Below are positions 36,049 to 47,241 of a DNA stretch of 64,000 bases, piece after piece. Origin of the DNA: Aristolochia californica (Eukaryota > Streptophyta > Magnoliopsida > Piperales > Aristolochiaceae); assembly GCA_029961685.1 (NCBI GenBank), contig JARWKL010000014.1, positions 22,512,452 through 22,576,451 on the forward strand, written 5' to 3'. The notes under the pieces are model-generated. The model ran no database searches. It had not been told where the DNA came from and saw only the letters and a program-made list of their open reading frames with translations. Numbering within the stretch: the stretch's first letter is position 1; every line of letters begins with the position of its first letter. The position numbers and the translations under genes are program-made.

Positions 36049-39000
36049 ATGGTCCTTATTCCACTATCCCACGGCCTCAACCCAACAATTCCTCTCCACC
36101 ACCACCACTAGCCTTTACACCCCCACCGGGATTTATCAAACGTCTCATAAAAGCAGAAATTGATCAGAGAAGGGCTCAGGGCCTATGTTTCAATTGTGAT
36201 GAAAAATTCATCAGGGGCCATCAATGCAAAAGACTATTTTGGGTAGAAATAGAAGACCCCTCAGAGGATGAATTTCAGGAGGATGTGGACCAAACCGAGG
36301 AGGAGACACCAGAAATCTCCCTCCATGCCGTGACAGGCCTACATAGCACCAATACCATGCAGGTCCATGCCACCATGCACCATCATATTCTGCTAGCACT
36401 CATGGACTCAGGCAGCACACATAATTTTATAAGCAGCCAGGCAGCACAACAGTTGGGGTTATCACTACAGCAGAAATCAGGCATATCGGTCTCAGTGGCT
36501 AACGGTGACAAGGTCACCACTGTGGGTTTCGGTTCAGCAGTGCCCTTTACTATTGAAGGTCACTCCTTTGTAGCAGATTTTTTGGTCATACCGCTAGCTG
36601 GGTTTGACCTTGTATTGGGCATTAAATGGCTACAGCGATTGGGTCCGATTTTATGGGATTTTCAATCCCTGACCATGAGTTTTAACCAGGACACCCATCC
36701 GATCACCCTTCAGGGCAATAGCGCACAGAGGCCATGCAGCCTCCAAACACTTTCGGTGGATCCTTCCCAAAGGGATAACTTAGCTTCGTTGTTGGCCGAA
36801 TATGCTGATTTATTTCAGGAACCTGTCGACCTTCCTCCTATACGAGAGTGTGATCACAGAATTCGTTTGAAGATGGGCACCGAACCAGTGGTAGTGCGCC
36901 CCTACCGCTATCCCCATGTGCAAAAAGATGAGATAGAACGACAATGTCAACAAATGCTACAACAAGGTATTATTCAGCCTAGTCATTCTCCTTTTTCATC
37001 CCTGGTATTGCTGGTAAAGAAATCAGATAAATCTTGGCATTTTTGTGTGGATTACCGTGAACTCAATGCTCGCACCATCAAAGATAAATTTCTAATTCCA
37101 GTGGTCGATGAATTATTGGATGAGCTACACGGCTCTCAATTATTTACAAAGTTGGACTTGAAATCTGGCTACCATCATATTCGAGTTTATTCAGAGGATA
37201 TCGAAAAAACTGCCTTCTGCACCCACCATGGTCACTACGAGTTCTTGGTGATGCCATTTGGGCTATCCAATGCCCCGTCCACCTTTCAAGCGCTTATGAA
37301 CCAGGTATTTCGCCCTTTCTTACGGAAGCATGTCTTAGTTTTTTTTGACGATATACTGGTCTATAGCAAAACTTGGGCAGCACACTTGCATCAATTGCGA
37401 CAGGTTTTCACAATTCTCCGAGCACACCATTTATTTCTCAATCGTGCCAAATGTGACTTTACCACATCCGAAGTAGCTTATTTGGGGCATGTGATCTCGG
37501 CATCTGGGGTGAAACCAGACTTCAGCAAGATACAATCGGTTATGGATTGGCCCACACCTCACTCCTTTACAGCTTTGAAAGGGTTCCATGGTCTCGCAAG
37601 GTATTATAAAAAATTTATCAAAGAATATGGTCACCTGGCAGCGCCATTGCACAATTTACTGAAGAAGCATGCCTTTCAGTGGTCTCAGTTGGCAGACTCC
37701 TCGTTTAACAACTTAAAATAGGCATTAGCGTCAGCACCAGTTCTCCAATTGCCCAACTTTGCCAAAAAATTCATCATAGAATGCGATGCATCCGGGGGAG
37801 GGATAGGTGCTGTCTTGCAGCAACAGGGTCACCCCATTGCCTATTTTAGCCGCCATCTCGCGCCTCACCATCACAAGTTAGCCACGTATGAAGGGGAACT
37901 CATCGGTTCGGCCAAAGCCGTGCAGCATTGGAGGCCGTATTTGTGGGGCAGACCTTTTGTGATCCGGACAGACCACTGTAGCCTCAAATACTTATTGGAG
38001 CAGCGCCTTACTACATCCCCACAACAACATTGGCTCAGCAAATTAATGGGATTTGATTTTCAGGTGGAATACAAACCGGGTTATCTCAACAGGGCAGCAG
38101 ACGCTTTGTCCCGCCGAGAACTAGAGGATTCACACTTGCACGCATTGAGCCACCCCAAGTCCCCTTTGTTGGACACAATCCGTCAGGATACTAGCCATCA
38201 TCTAGATCTCCTTGATTTACAAGCTCAAATCAAAAACCATTCCAAGGACAAGAACTGGACACTACAGGACAGTCTCATTCTGTATAAAGGACGCATATAT
38301 CTTCATCCTTCGTCGGTACTCCTTCCTGCCATTATTGCCTCCTTTCATGATAGTACACATGAGGGCCAGCAGAAAACATACTTCCGCCTCAGTCGGGAGT
38401 TTTATTGGAGAGGTATGAAGTGGGTCATTGCTGAGTATGTTGCAGCGTGCCAGATCTGTCAGAGGAATAAGTCTGAATCCTTACAACTCGCCGGCTTGCT
38501 CCAGCCACTTCAACTTCCTTCACAGGTATGGGCAGATCTCTCAATGGATTTTATGGATGGTCTTCCTCCTTCTGCAGGGAAATCTGTTATTCTGGTTTTG
38601 GTAGACCGGTTCTCGAAATATGCCCACTTTATGGCCCTCAGCCATCCGTATACAGCAACACAAGTCGCTCAGCTCTTCATGGATAATATTGTCCGTCTCC
38701 ATGGCCTTCCGGAGACCATCACCAGCGACCATGATGCTATCTTCACCAGCAAATTCTGGGGGGAACTATTTAAGCTCCATGGCTCTAAGTTAGCTTTTTC
38801 TTCAGCATACCACCCTCAAACAGACGGCCACACAGAGGTGGTTAACCGCACATTGGCGATGTATTTACGGTGCTTTGTGGGGGACACGCCCCGACAGTGG
38901 GTTCGTTGGTTAGCATAGGCGGAGTATTGTTATAATACCTCATACCACACCGCACTGGGTACTACCCCTTTTCGAGTTGTTTATGGACGCGACCCTCTCC

Positions 39001-39248
39001 CGCCTACTTTCTTATGAATCAGGGTCTTCTCGGGTAGCGGCATTGGACCAAGCATTAGCCGACAGAGATGCAATGTTTGCTCAAGTCCGCTTTCAGTTAC
39101 AACGTTCACAAGCAACTATGAAGCATACTTATGACAAAGGACATCATCCCCTTTCCTTTGCACCTGGAGAATTTGTTTGGCTCAAACTTCAGCCATACCG
39201 CCAACTATCTCTTGCAGCCATCAAACGCCATAAGCTCTCTCCAAAATT

Positions 39249-40161
39249 TTATGGGCCATTCCAGATCATGCTAAAGACCCACGACCCATGTAATTCATTT
39301 TGGAACTCCTCCACTACTGGAATCGGGAACTTATCCTTCACTGTCTGTGCGTTTAATTCCTGATAATCAATACAAAATTGCCACGTGCCATCATGTTTCT
39401 TCACGAGTAATACAAGTGAAGAGAACGGGGACCGGCTACTGTGAAGAAGGCCCTGTTGTAACATCACCTGGCACTATCTCTCGATTTTGTCTTTCTGTAG
39501 GTGTGGATACCAGTACGGTTGAACGACCACGACATCAGACCCTGGTTTCAAACAGATCTTGTGATCACAGTACCTCAAGGGAGGCAGCCCGGAAGGCTCA
39601 TGGAAGAGGTCTGAGAACTCGTCAATAAGATTATCAAGAGTGTTGTCCGGAGTGTCCTGGGCGTGCATAGAATGAAGGTGATGCAGTTTGTCCACTTCAC
39701 TCCCCTGTAGGAGCACTTGGCTACCGCGCAAGACAAAACTCATTGTTAAAGCAGAGAAGTCCCACAGAATGGGTCCAATGTTTCTAACCATTTAATTCCC
39801 AATACCATATCAAAACCAGCCAGATAAATGAAAAAAAATTCAGCATGAATTAAGTAGTACCAAAGGAAAAATTTACCGCCTTGCACATCCCGTAGCTAGG
39901 AACTTTCTCCCCATTGGGCCACTGAGACTGTGGTTGTCGGATGTGGAAGGATCTATAACTGTAGATGCTGAGCCGCAGTTAAGCTAAGAAAATTGTTGGT
40001 ACTCCTCGAATCCACAAGCCCACAAGTTCCCGATCGAGGACTTGATCTCTGACTTGAATAGTTTTGGGTGATTTCTGCCCAGTAATGTCATGCAAAGATA
40101 TTTCTAGTGGTTCCTCCTCTATAATATCATCTGTATCATGTGGATTATCTGCTTCATCCAC
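39249..40161 (-). pseudogene. Gypsy G2 protease and RT remnant
   Basis: RT start SPFSSLVLLVKKHDGTWQF and CIDYQELNAQTVKDKF (39249-39467). Upstream, GPILWDFSALTMSF and EFSDLFHEPSGLPPL (39474-39791) belong to the protease-RT linker. 39979-40161 is the region just before the protease. The RT breaks off after ELHGSWVFSM at the G1 junction, before the catalytic DD motif. Frames are interrupted several times. Confidence 0.8.
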
Positions 40162-40169
40162 TTCGAGCT

Positions 40170-41315
40170 AAAACAACCTTTTGCACTGGTGACCTACCCG
40201 ATACTGTTCACCACACTTGTAACACAGATTCTTGGACTGCCATTCTGCCATCTCCGCACTAGTCAATTTTTTTTATATACTAAAGTGGAGGGTTACTAGA
40301 TCTCGTATCTGATGTCATAGTATTACCCGTGTTGTTTACTGGATGAGGTAATGCTAACTGAAACACCTGAGGAGGGGTATTTCGCCGTCCTTGCCAAGTG
40401 GAGGAAGTGCTCCATTCCCCTTGCCATGCTGGTCTTTTGTGTTGGACCTTCTGTCGAGTTCTAATGCCCGAGCGAGATTCATTTCTCTGGCTAAGTTGAC
40501 AGGTGCATGTAGCTCCATCTCTAGCCGTAAGGACTCATTAAGGCCTATTGTACATAAATTTACCAGCTGGTCAACCCGAACCATCCGGCCCACTCTTGTT
40601 AATTTTTCCTGGAACTGTTTTTGATGGAGCTCCACTGAATCAGTTTGGCGTAACAACACCAAATCCCCCAAAGGGTTGTTGTGAGCCAGGGGACCAAAAC
40701 ACATAGTGCATAATTCCTTAAACTCCTCCCAATCTACCAATAATCTATCTGACTCAACTTAATGATACCAAAGTTGTGCTTCCCCCAGTAATTGGAAAGC
40801 GGCCAACCCTACCATATCATTAGTTGTTGTTTTTTTATGGCTAAAAAAAATTTTACACCTATGCAACCAAATCAAAGGATCTTCTGATCCATTAAAAGTA
40901 GGGAAATCAAGTTTAGTATACCTGGTACAGTGCCTCCTCCCTGGTTAAAGTGTCCCTGTTGGCCAGGAAAACTAGTGCGCCCAGCAAACTCATCTCTCCC
41001 TCTGTTATGGGAGCTGTCCTCTCCTCTTTGTTCCAAAATTGTGTTCCTTCCAGTCGTTAGACCAGTTGTTATACTGTCCATCCTCCCATTCAGTCTCTCA
41101 ATCTCGAGATTTATTTTAGGAAACATCTCCGTGATTTGAGCAACTTTTCTGTCACTCTCTACCTGACCTCTGAGCATCAACTCCCTTAATTCATTAATGT
41201 TATTCTCCATCGTGTTACCCTGCTCTGATACCAAGTTGTTATGGTCCCTAGCCATGGATCTAGTAACTCGGCAAGGTAATTGTGAATCCAGTACGTTATG
41301 AGGGTTCTTGATCAA
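40170..41315 (-). pseudogene. Gypsy G2 gag
   Basis: An open frame at 40872-41315 crosses the LTR end and primer site with CRVTRSMARDHNNLVSEQG. The Gag core at 40354-40740 has CFGPLAHNNPLGDLVLLRQ and MNLARALELDR. A zinc knuckle, CYKCGEQYRVGHQCK, lies at about 40185-40230. The pieces are separated by frame breaks and by a deleted or altered stretch at 40745-40870. It would have been the capsid and nucleocapsid protein. Confidence 0.8.
41222..41233 (-). other. Primer binding site of gypsy G2
   Basis: A perfect TGGTATCAGAGC on the minus strand, three bases after the LTR end, inside the open gag frame. Confidence 0.85.
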
Positions 41316-42077
41316 GGTAATGATGCGAAGACTCCCTTTTCTCTTGCTGTTATCGTGATGCTTGAAAATGAGTTTCCTTTTCTTAGTCTTCTATGTAACT
41401 AGAAGACTAATTGTGTTGTTCTTGACCAAAATGAATGAAACCCATTTTTAGACTTACGTCAAGGGTGTAGGGTTTCTCTTGAAGACTGTTATTGGTCACA
41501 TAAGAAAAGGTATGATCCTCTAACCCTTCTACACTCGGTAAAGAGGTTAAAGTTGCCTCTTTGATATGTTGTTCGAGTATCCAACCCAAGCACCTCCTCT
41601 CCCTTGTTCGGACTGAAGGTAAAACCCTTCTTTCTTGTTGCTATTTTGTGGAAGAGGCTAAAGCCCTCCTTAAACTCAAAAAAGAGTAATTAAAACCCCC
41701 TTCCTCCCTTTGATCTCGAATAGTCTTAATACAAACAAAATTCAAGATGAAAAGAATGAAAGATCAAATCAAGAACATACCTTGAAGCTTGTCAAGGAGA
41801 CCTCCCAACCCTAGAGCTCGTCATGGAGAACTCCCAATCCCATTTAACCTAATTCCAGACTTGCCTTTTTTCTATTTTCTTTCCCTTTAAATAGGGTTTT
41901 GACATCATAAGTGTTTTAGGGCTAAAAATACCAATTCTGCCCTTACGTCCTTGCTCATTACATAATTAATGAAAAATTAAACTGAAAGTAATATAAAATA
42001 TGAAAGTTAAACTAGTGAACTGAGTGAGTCATTGCCTCCTCCTTTGGGTGACTCGATGTGCTATTGAGTCCATAACA
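41237..42077 (-). repeat. 5' LTR of gypsy G2
   Basis: Minus strand TGTTATGGACTC to GACCATAACA, with 8-bp inverted ends. At 841 bp it is much longer than the G1 LTR, so one of the two has gained or lost U3/R sequence. Confidence 0.7.
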
Positions 42078-42600
42078 AGGAATTTACCCCAGGGAGGCCC
42101 CAAGTGATGAACAAAAGATATGTATCCAAATACCTTAGGTGACAACAGGAAGGCAATTGAATCTGGAAACAATTTGGAGACAGGGGGCAACACCTTTGAT
42201 CACACCGGAGGGCATACGATTTTGAAAAAAAATAAGCAATGAGAACTATATCGGGCCAATTAAATTGGGGAAAATTCATAGACATAGTTTGGCCAACTTC
42301 TACAAGATGGCGATGTTTTCTTTTGGATATACCATTCTGTTGAGGTGAATAAGCCCAGGACGATTGATGAAAGATCTATTTTTCCTTGAAAAAAATTTAA
42401 AGGGAGAAGAAAAATACTCTTTCGCGTTATCGGACCGAAATATTTTGACCTTGTTTTTAAACTGATTTTCCACCATAGAACAAAAGGAAGTGAAAATAGG
42501 AAATACCTTAGCCCTGTCCTTCATCAAATATAACCATGTAACTCTCGAGTAATCATTCACAAACATAAAAAGTAAATAGATTGAGATATATTTTGGACAT
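42078..42600 (-). pseudogene. Copia integrase fragment
   Basis: MFVNDYSRVTWLYLMKD, NKVKIFRSDNAKEYFSS and a damaged QQNGV region (42300-42566), then FNWPDIVLIAYF and FVHHLGPPWGKF down to 42078, where gypsy G2 begins. This is the integrase core of a copia element whose other parts are gone. Stops and shifts are present. Confidence 0.8.
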
Positions 42601-42607
42601 TAATAGT

Positions 42608-43000
42608 CCCTATAGAATTTATGATCCCATGAGAAGAATTTTAGATCAACGAGGAAGTAGAAGAAGAAGAGAGAAAGGAGAGGAGAAGAAGAAGAACGTA
42701 ACAGAAAAGAGTTTGGATTAAGGAAAGAAGGGTTTGTGTCAAATAAGAAAGAGGAAGGTTGGATGAAATTTTGGAAGAAGAAGAGAGGGCTTCAATGCTC
42801 TACCTCTTTGCCAATGCCTTTATTTATAGTTTTTCAATGCCCTTAGGGATACAACTTGATAAAACAAAAAATATAAAAGGAACACATATTTACACCTATA
42901 TGCCATCTTTATGAAAAGTACCATATTTTACACATATGTCACTCCTTTGACGTGTGGGCTTCTTGTCTTTAGCTTGTGGGCTTGAGCCCATCTTCCAACA
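42608..43000 (-). repeat. Copia-type 3' LTR
   Basis: The right end TCTTCCAACA sits against the purine tract CTTGAGGGGGAG (minus strand). It contains TTTATTTATAGTTTTTC, a reversed TATA region. The left border is uncertain. Confidence 0.6.
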
Positions 43001-43230
43001 CTCCCCCTCAAGCAAGAGGAGAAAAGACATCATAAATACCCAACTTTCCACATATAAAATATAGGATTTTAGATATAACGGGTTTAGTGAAAATATCAGC
43101 TACTTGCTCTTGAGATGAAACCTGTTTGAGGGAGATTATTCCTACTTGAAACTTCTCCCGTATAAAATGACAAGAGTGGATTTGAAGTAATATGAATGGC
43201 TGTTTGGTTATCACAATGAAATATATGGAG
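43001..43230 (-). pseudogene. Copia RNase H C-terminal fragment
   Basis: HFIREKFQVGIISLKQVS and QEQVADIFTKPV, then [11 protein letters not shown], just before the LTR at 42608-43000. This is the end of a copia polyprotein; the rest is replaced by element X sequence. Confidence 0.8.
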
Positions 43231-43234
43231 AATT

Positions 43235-45411
43235 ATATATCAAAAGAAATACATTTAAGTCTATTTTCTTACCTATTCAACCAATTCTCATTCTGGTTTT
43301 TTAGATAGAGATATCAATCTCAGAAGAGTCAAAGGTCAGGCTGGTCAAAGAAGAAAGAGTACTCAGTTCGGCCAAATTACAGAGTCCGAAATCTATTAGA
43401 TTATTTATCTCAAAATAAGTATATTTTATGAAGAGAAGATATAATTTGTTAAAGGTATTTAAGTACAGTTTCCGAATGAGAAAATTTAATGTCAATCTGA
43501 TCTATATAAGGAGATATTCGCATAGGAAGAATCAAAGATCATATTTTTTGCTTAACTTTTTTAGTTGATATTATTGATCAACAATATCAAGAAAGTAACT
43601 AATGATCTACCCTTGCAAAGTTTTTGTTTGTTAACTAACAATATTTGGAAAGAATCTTTAGAAGATCATCTTATTTTTAGAAACTTTCCTTGATTTATTT
43701 GTCAATATTGCCTTGCATAAAGATTTCAAGAAAAAAATGGCAAGGAAATTTGTCTTCTTTGATTTCTAAGTTGGCACCAATTGGAGGAAACTACCTTATT
43801 TAGAAGATTTTTCTAGTGTCGAATTGTGTGATATTTTTTTGGTATTTTGAAAGATTACAAAGAATTTGATTTGGTATCATTGCCTAAAAAATTAAGGCAA
43901 GAAAAGATTGAAATATTTGGCTTGGCCTGAGTTATAATATTTGAGCTAGTGAAGTTATTGATACTATCCTTCTTTTTCTTGATCATACAAGAGGTGGATT
44001 AGCACTTCAACTTGCAAAATATTTATTGACTTCAAGTTGGGATCTTTGACATTATTTCCTAGCTTGAGGGGGAGAATAGAAGGAGAAGTAGGAAGGATGA
44101 ACACGTTGGATATTGTTTGATTTATTGATTATCAAACATCACTTGGTTCAACTTATTATTGACAGTCTATTACTCAGCTTGACTCACACACTCACTGTCA
44201 AAGTTACTGCCTACTATCTGCTATTGGCTTGATTCCGACTTGATTATTACCTTGAATTATTGTGAGCTTATTACTTGGTGCATAACTTCCTTACTCAAGG
44301 ATAGACCTGTTGTAGATTATCTTATGTGTCTTTATTGCTCTTAAGAACTTTTATTACCTACTGGTTATCTGATGTTATATAACTACCTATTTGGTAGTGT
44401 TATTTGGGCCCAGGCCAATTTCAGTTGTTGCTATTGTCTCTTTAACTGAGACATTATCATTGAAGAAGGATTTATAGGTTGTTGATGGTTGTCAGCATTG
44501 GTTATTCTGATGAAGAATAAAGCAAATGGTGGCCCCAAAATATTATCTTTCGGTGATTACCTTTTACCCCCTTTATTTGGCATTTTTACTCCTACCATTT
44601 GGGAGTTGGTGCCCTATGTTAGGACACTGTGATGGAGGAGTTTATTATGAAAAATGCCTATAGACCCACTACCTACATGATAGGAGTGTCTCCGACATCC
44701 AGCACGAGTCAAGTCTATTATTCACCTAAGAGGTATTTTTTTAGCTACCCTGAGAAAGTGGGTAGACTCTGTGCCCCATAATAGAGCTACTTTTCTACCT
44801 ATGAAATTGAGCAAAAAATATTTTTACTATGGTCATTTAATTAGAGTATGGAGCGATGTCTTATGGCTAGGAGTGATTTTACTCTCTCATATTATTGTAG
44901 TTGGGTCTCTTGGAAAAGAACAAAGAGACCACCAACTTGAGGGAGAGTGTTGGAAGATATGGTGGAGTACCATTTTATATGGGAAGATCTTATAGACCAT
45001 TTACAGCAAGTTAGGTGTTTATGATGTTCTCTCACCTCCAACTTGAGGGGGAGTGTTGGAGGATGGGCCCAAGTCCACACGTCGAAGTGTGTGGAAGATC
45101 TCAAACCCATAGGCCCACACAGTGGTGGTATGATGGTAAATAAAGAGTCATCTCATAAAGATGACACTTATTTAATTAGTATATGATTTATATCTTTGAT
45201 TCACTCTTACTAGGGTGAAGGGTATTCTTATAATATTAGTAATTTTGATATCTATAAATACAACTTAAGGGGGAGGGTTTGGACAAGTCCATGACCACAA
45301 TCTTCCTCCTCTTTTCTCCAAATTTGTCACTCTTCCTCTTCTCCTCCTAAAACCTTCTCTCCACAACATCTTCTTCTATGATTATACATCATGGAATCCT
45401 AAGTTTCAATA
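43235..45411 (+). mobile_element. Non-coding LTR element X, 3' part
   Basis: No coding sequence is supported over 2 kb. 43235-43480 matches 53720-53960 in element S, and 44400-44960 matches the reverse of 25800-26520 in Q. The purine tract CTTGAGGGGGAG at 45042-45053 precedes an LTR from TGTTGGAGGATG (45054) to about 45411. The 5' LTR is missing. Confidence 0.65.
45054..45411 (+). repeat. 3' LTR of element X
   Basis: It shares AGGGTGAAGGGTATNCTT, AAGGGGGAGGGTTTGGA and TGGAATCCT with the LTR at 48836-49176. The final CA is not clear (GTTTCAATAAAG). Confidence 0.65.
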
Positions 45412-46260
45412 AAGAAGAAGAGAATATGGGAAGGAAAAGGCAAAAGCACGAGTTGAGAAGAGAAACTTTAGGGGTTAAGAGAGAGCACGAGTATGAGCTC
45501 TTCCCGCTCTCTTTCTTATTTATATAAGTGGGGTAGGGAAGCCCTAATACATAAGAATAAAAAATAATACTTAAAACTAACCACTAATTACAACTTATAC
45601 CACTCACTCTAATAATTACATAGAATACCGCTAAAACTACTTCAATAGTGACTAACCCCTTTTTTCTGCACAAAGAGGGATCGTGCCACCACCCTATTCC
45701 CAAGATGCTCCTCCTATCACCTGAGTGGGAAGGGGGACTGCTCCCTATGCCTTTCTACTATCTGTTGGAAGAAGGAGAAGAAGAAGAAGAAGCAATGAGT
45801 TGAGCCACAACTCCCTCTCTTTTATGCTCAAAGAGGGTCAATCAATACCCTTACTAGGGACAAGAGGGGTGGTGCTATGCCTCCCACTAAGACAAAAGGA
45901 AGGGGAAGGGGAAGGGGGAAGAGCTGAGATGTTCTTACTATTGAAGAAGAAGGGCTTACTATTGAAAAAATAGGGCCAGCCTTTCATTTAATGAGGCTTT
46001 GGCTGCACTAGGAATTAGGTCATTTTTGAAAATATGACATCTTCTCTTATTAAGATATCCAACGAACATATATTAGAAAATTACCCTCAAGTAAATTTGT
46101 GTTAGTAGATTCCTTTAAAGTTTGGGCACAAAGAAATAATTTCATCACCTAATGGTTTATTGAAGTGAAATTCAGTCACTATATTTTTTTAAAAAAAATT
46201 AAAATTAATAGGGGGTATTTTTGTATATTCCAAAAAATATACCCCTAAAAAACGTGTATT
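45412..46260. other. Unassigned repeat-like DNA
   Basis: No gene. Purine-rich stretches, an AGAAGG/GAA simple repeat near 45770-45800, and TTTATATAAG near 45518 suggest a decayed LTR in reverse orientation. The open frame at 45725-45973 is low-complexity. Confidence 0.4.
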
Positions 46261-46316
46261 ATAAGTGATGAATGGTTGTAAGTTCAATGATGAATGTTCC
46301 AGGTCTCTTCTTAATG

Positions 46317-46594
46317 TTTCCATGTGAGGGTCCATCACGGAGTTACCTTCAGTCCAGGTAATTTTCCTCTCCGCGGCATTTTCTGCCGCTACTTTCTGAC
46401 CAATCCATGACTTCAGACGGATCAGATAACTTAAATGACGGAGTTTTATTTTCATCTAAATTTTCCTCTCCGGTTCCATGTGAGGGTCAATCACGGAGTC
46501 TTACTTTCAGTCCAGGTAATTTTCCTCTCGGCGACATTTTTTTTAACGCTACTTTCTGGCCAATCCATGACTTCAGACGGATCAGATAACCTAA
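46317..46594. repeat. Tandem duplication upstream of the oxidoreductase gene
   Basis: About 115 bp at 46317-46434 recur at 46473-46594. Shared parts include CCATGTGAGGGTC, CAGTCCAGGTAATTTTCCTCT and CAATCCATGACTTCAGACGG. The copies differ at a few positions. Confidence 0.9.
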
Positions 46595-47241
46595 AAAATT
46601 GCCTCAAATTTATAAACAAATTGGATAACTTCAGTAATTGGTTCGTCCATGGAAGTTGGGGCTGTGAATATGTTCCTCGCTCTGGGAAGCATCGTTGGAC
46701 TGAACTGCTGATCACTGGTCAAGGACGCCGTGTTTCAGGCATTCTCGAAGTTCTGTGCGATCCTCGTAGCGTATACGTCTTGTGATCTTGAATTGGAACG
46801 AGAACGAATCTCTGACCTTGTAAAGCAAAACTCCATGGTGTCCATTCACATGAGACTTGTACATATATATACGTTGATTGCGAATCATGCTGAAACTTGC
46901 TGTTCTGGTTTAGCTCGTATTGGTCAAGGCAACCGTTGATATGGATCCATTAACGCATGCAAGTTAAACGTGAAGGAAAACACCAGCAGGAGGTGACTAC
47001 CCTGATAGTTGAATTCAAGTCTCCCTTTAAAAAACTATACGGCTGAAGGAAGTCTCTTTTTAAAAAATTATACGCCTGAAAATTCTAAGGGGTTGAAAAA
47101 TCGTTTTAGAAGACGGAACATGAAATGGTTGCATAAGAGGATTAAAGAGCACCTTCTGGTTGAGGACGGAGAGCTCTCGGTTTTAAGGAAGAAGAGTGCT
47201 GCTTCTTGTTCTGATCACCAGGAAAGACATTTGCAGCAGCC
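46595..47241 (+). promoter_or_regulatory. Upstream region of the oxidoreductase gene
   Basis: Includes an imperfect 33-bp tandem repeat (AAGTCTC, then TTTAAAAAA and TATACG) at 47020-47085. A short upstream frame (47009-47248) overlaps the gene start out of frame. The transcription start is not evident. Confidence 0.4.

Larger units (their letters stand above)
34829..39270 (+). mobile_element. Gypsy element G1, 3' truncated
   Basis: It has a 374-bp 5' LTR, a primer binding site and gag-pol up to the integrase C-terminal region, where it meets the inverted element G2. No 3' LTR is present. No right-hand duplication can exist because the right end is lost. Confidence 0.85.
35067..39290 (+). pseudogene. 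Gypsy G1 gag-pol polyprotein
   Basis: The open frame starts at an ATG inside the LTR (35067); a second ATG, MAREPN, at 35184 is also in the LTR. Order: Gag; poly-proline; zinc knuckle CFNCDEKFIRGHQCK (about 36187); aspartic protease LMDSGSTHNFIS (36400); RT with FCVDYRELNARTIKDK (37040) and FFDDILVYS (37345); RNase H IECDASGGGIGAVLQQ (37775); integrase zinc finger (38345-38465) and catalytic core with DLSMDFMDGLP, TSDHDAIF and HPQTDGHTEVVNR. The order with integrase last and the FDD site define gypsy. Only two in-frame TAG stops (37719 and 38917) and one frameshift (about 39000) break it, so it is young or slowly decaying. All catalytic residues seen are intact. A chromodomain would lie past the truncation. 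Confidence 0.92.
39270..42077 (-). mobile_element. Gypsy element G2, facing G1
   Basis: Its LTR is at 41237-42077, its primer binding site at 41222-41233, then gag and the first part of pol. It stops in RT at the junction with G1. It is the same lineage as G1 (RVTRSMAR at the LTR end, shared LTR start). It was inserted in a copia integrase fragment that continues at 42078. Confidence 0.8.

Noticed and set aside
45725..45973. Open frame of 82 codons
   Set aside because: Low-complexity Arg/Gly/Lys-rich translation of a purine repeat.
46600..46840. Possible start of a disease-resistance type gene (phrases such as LVKQNS)
   Set aside because: No P-loop or other diagnostic motif, and the frames are short and broken.
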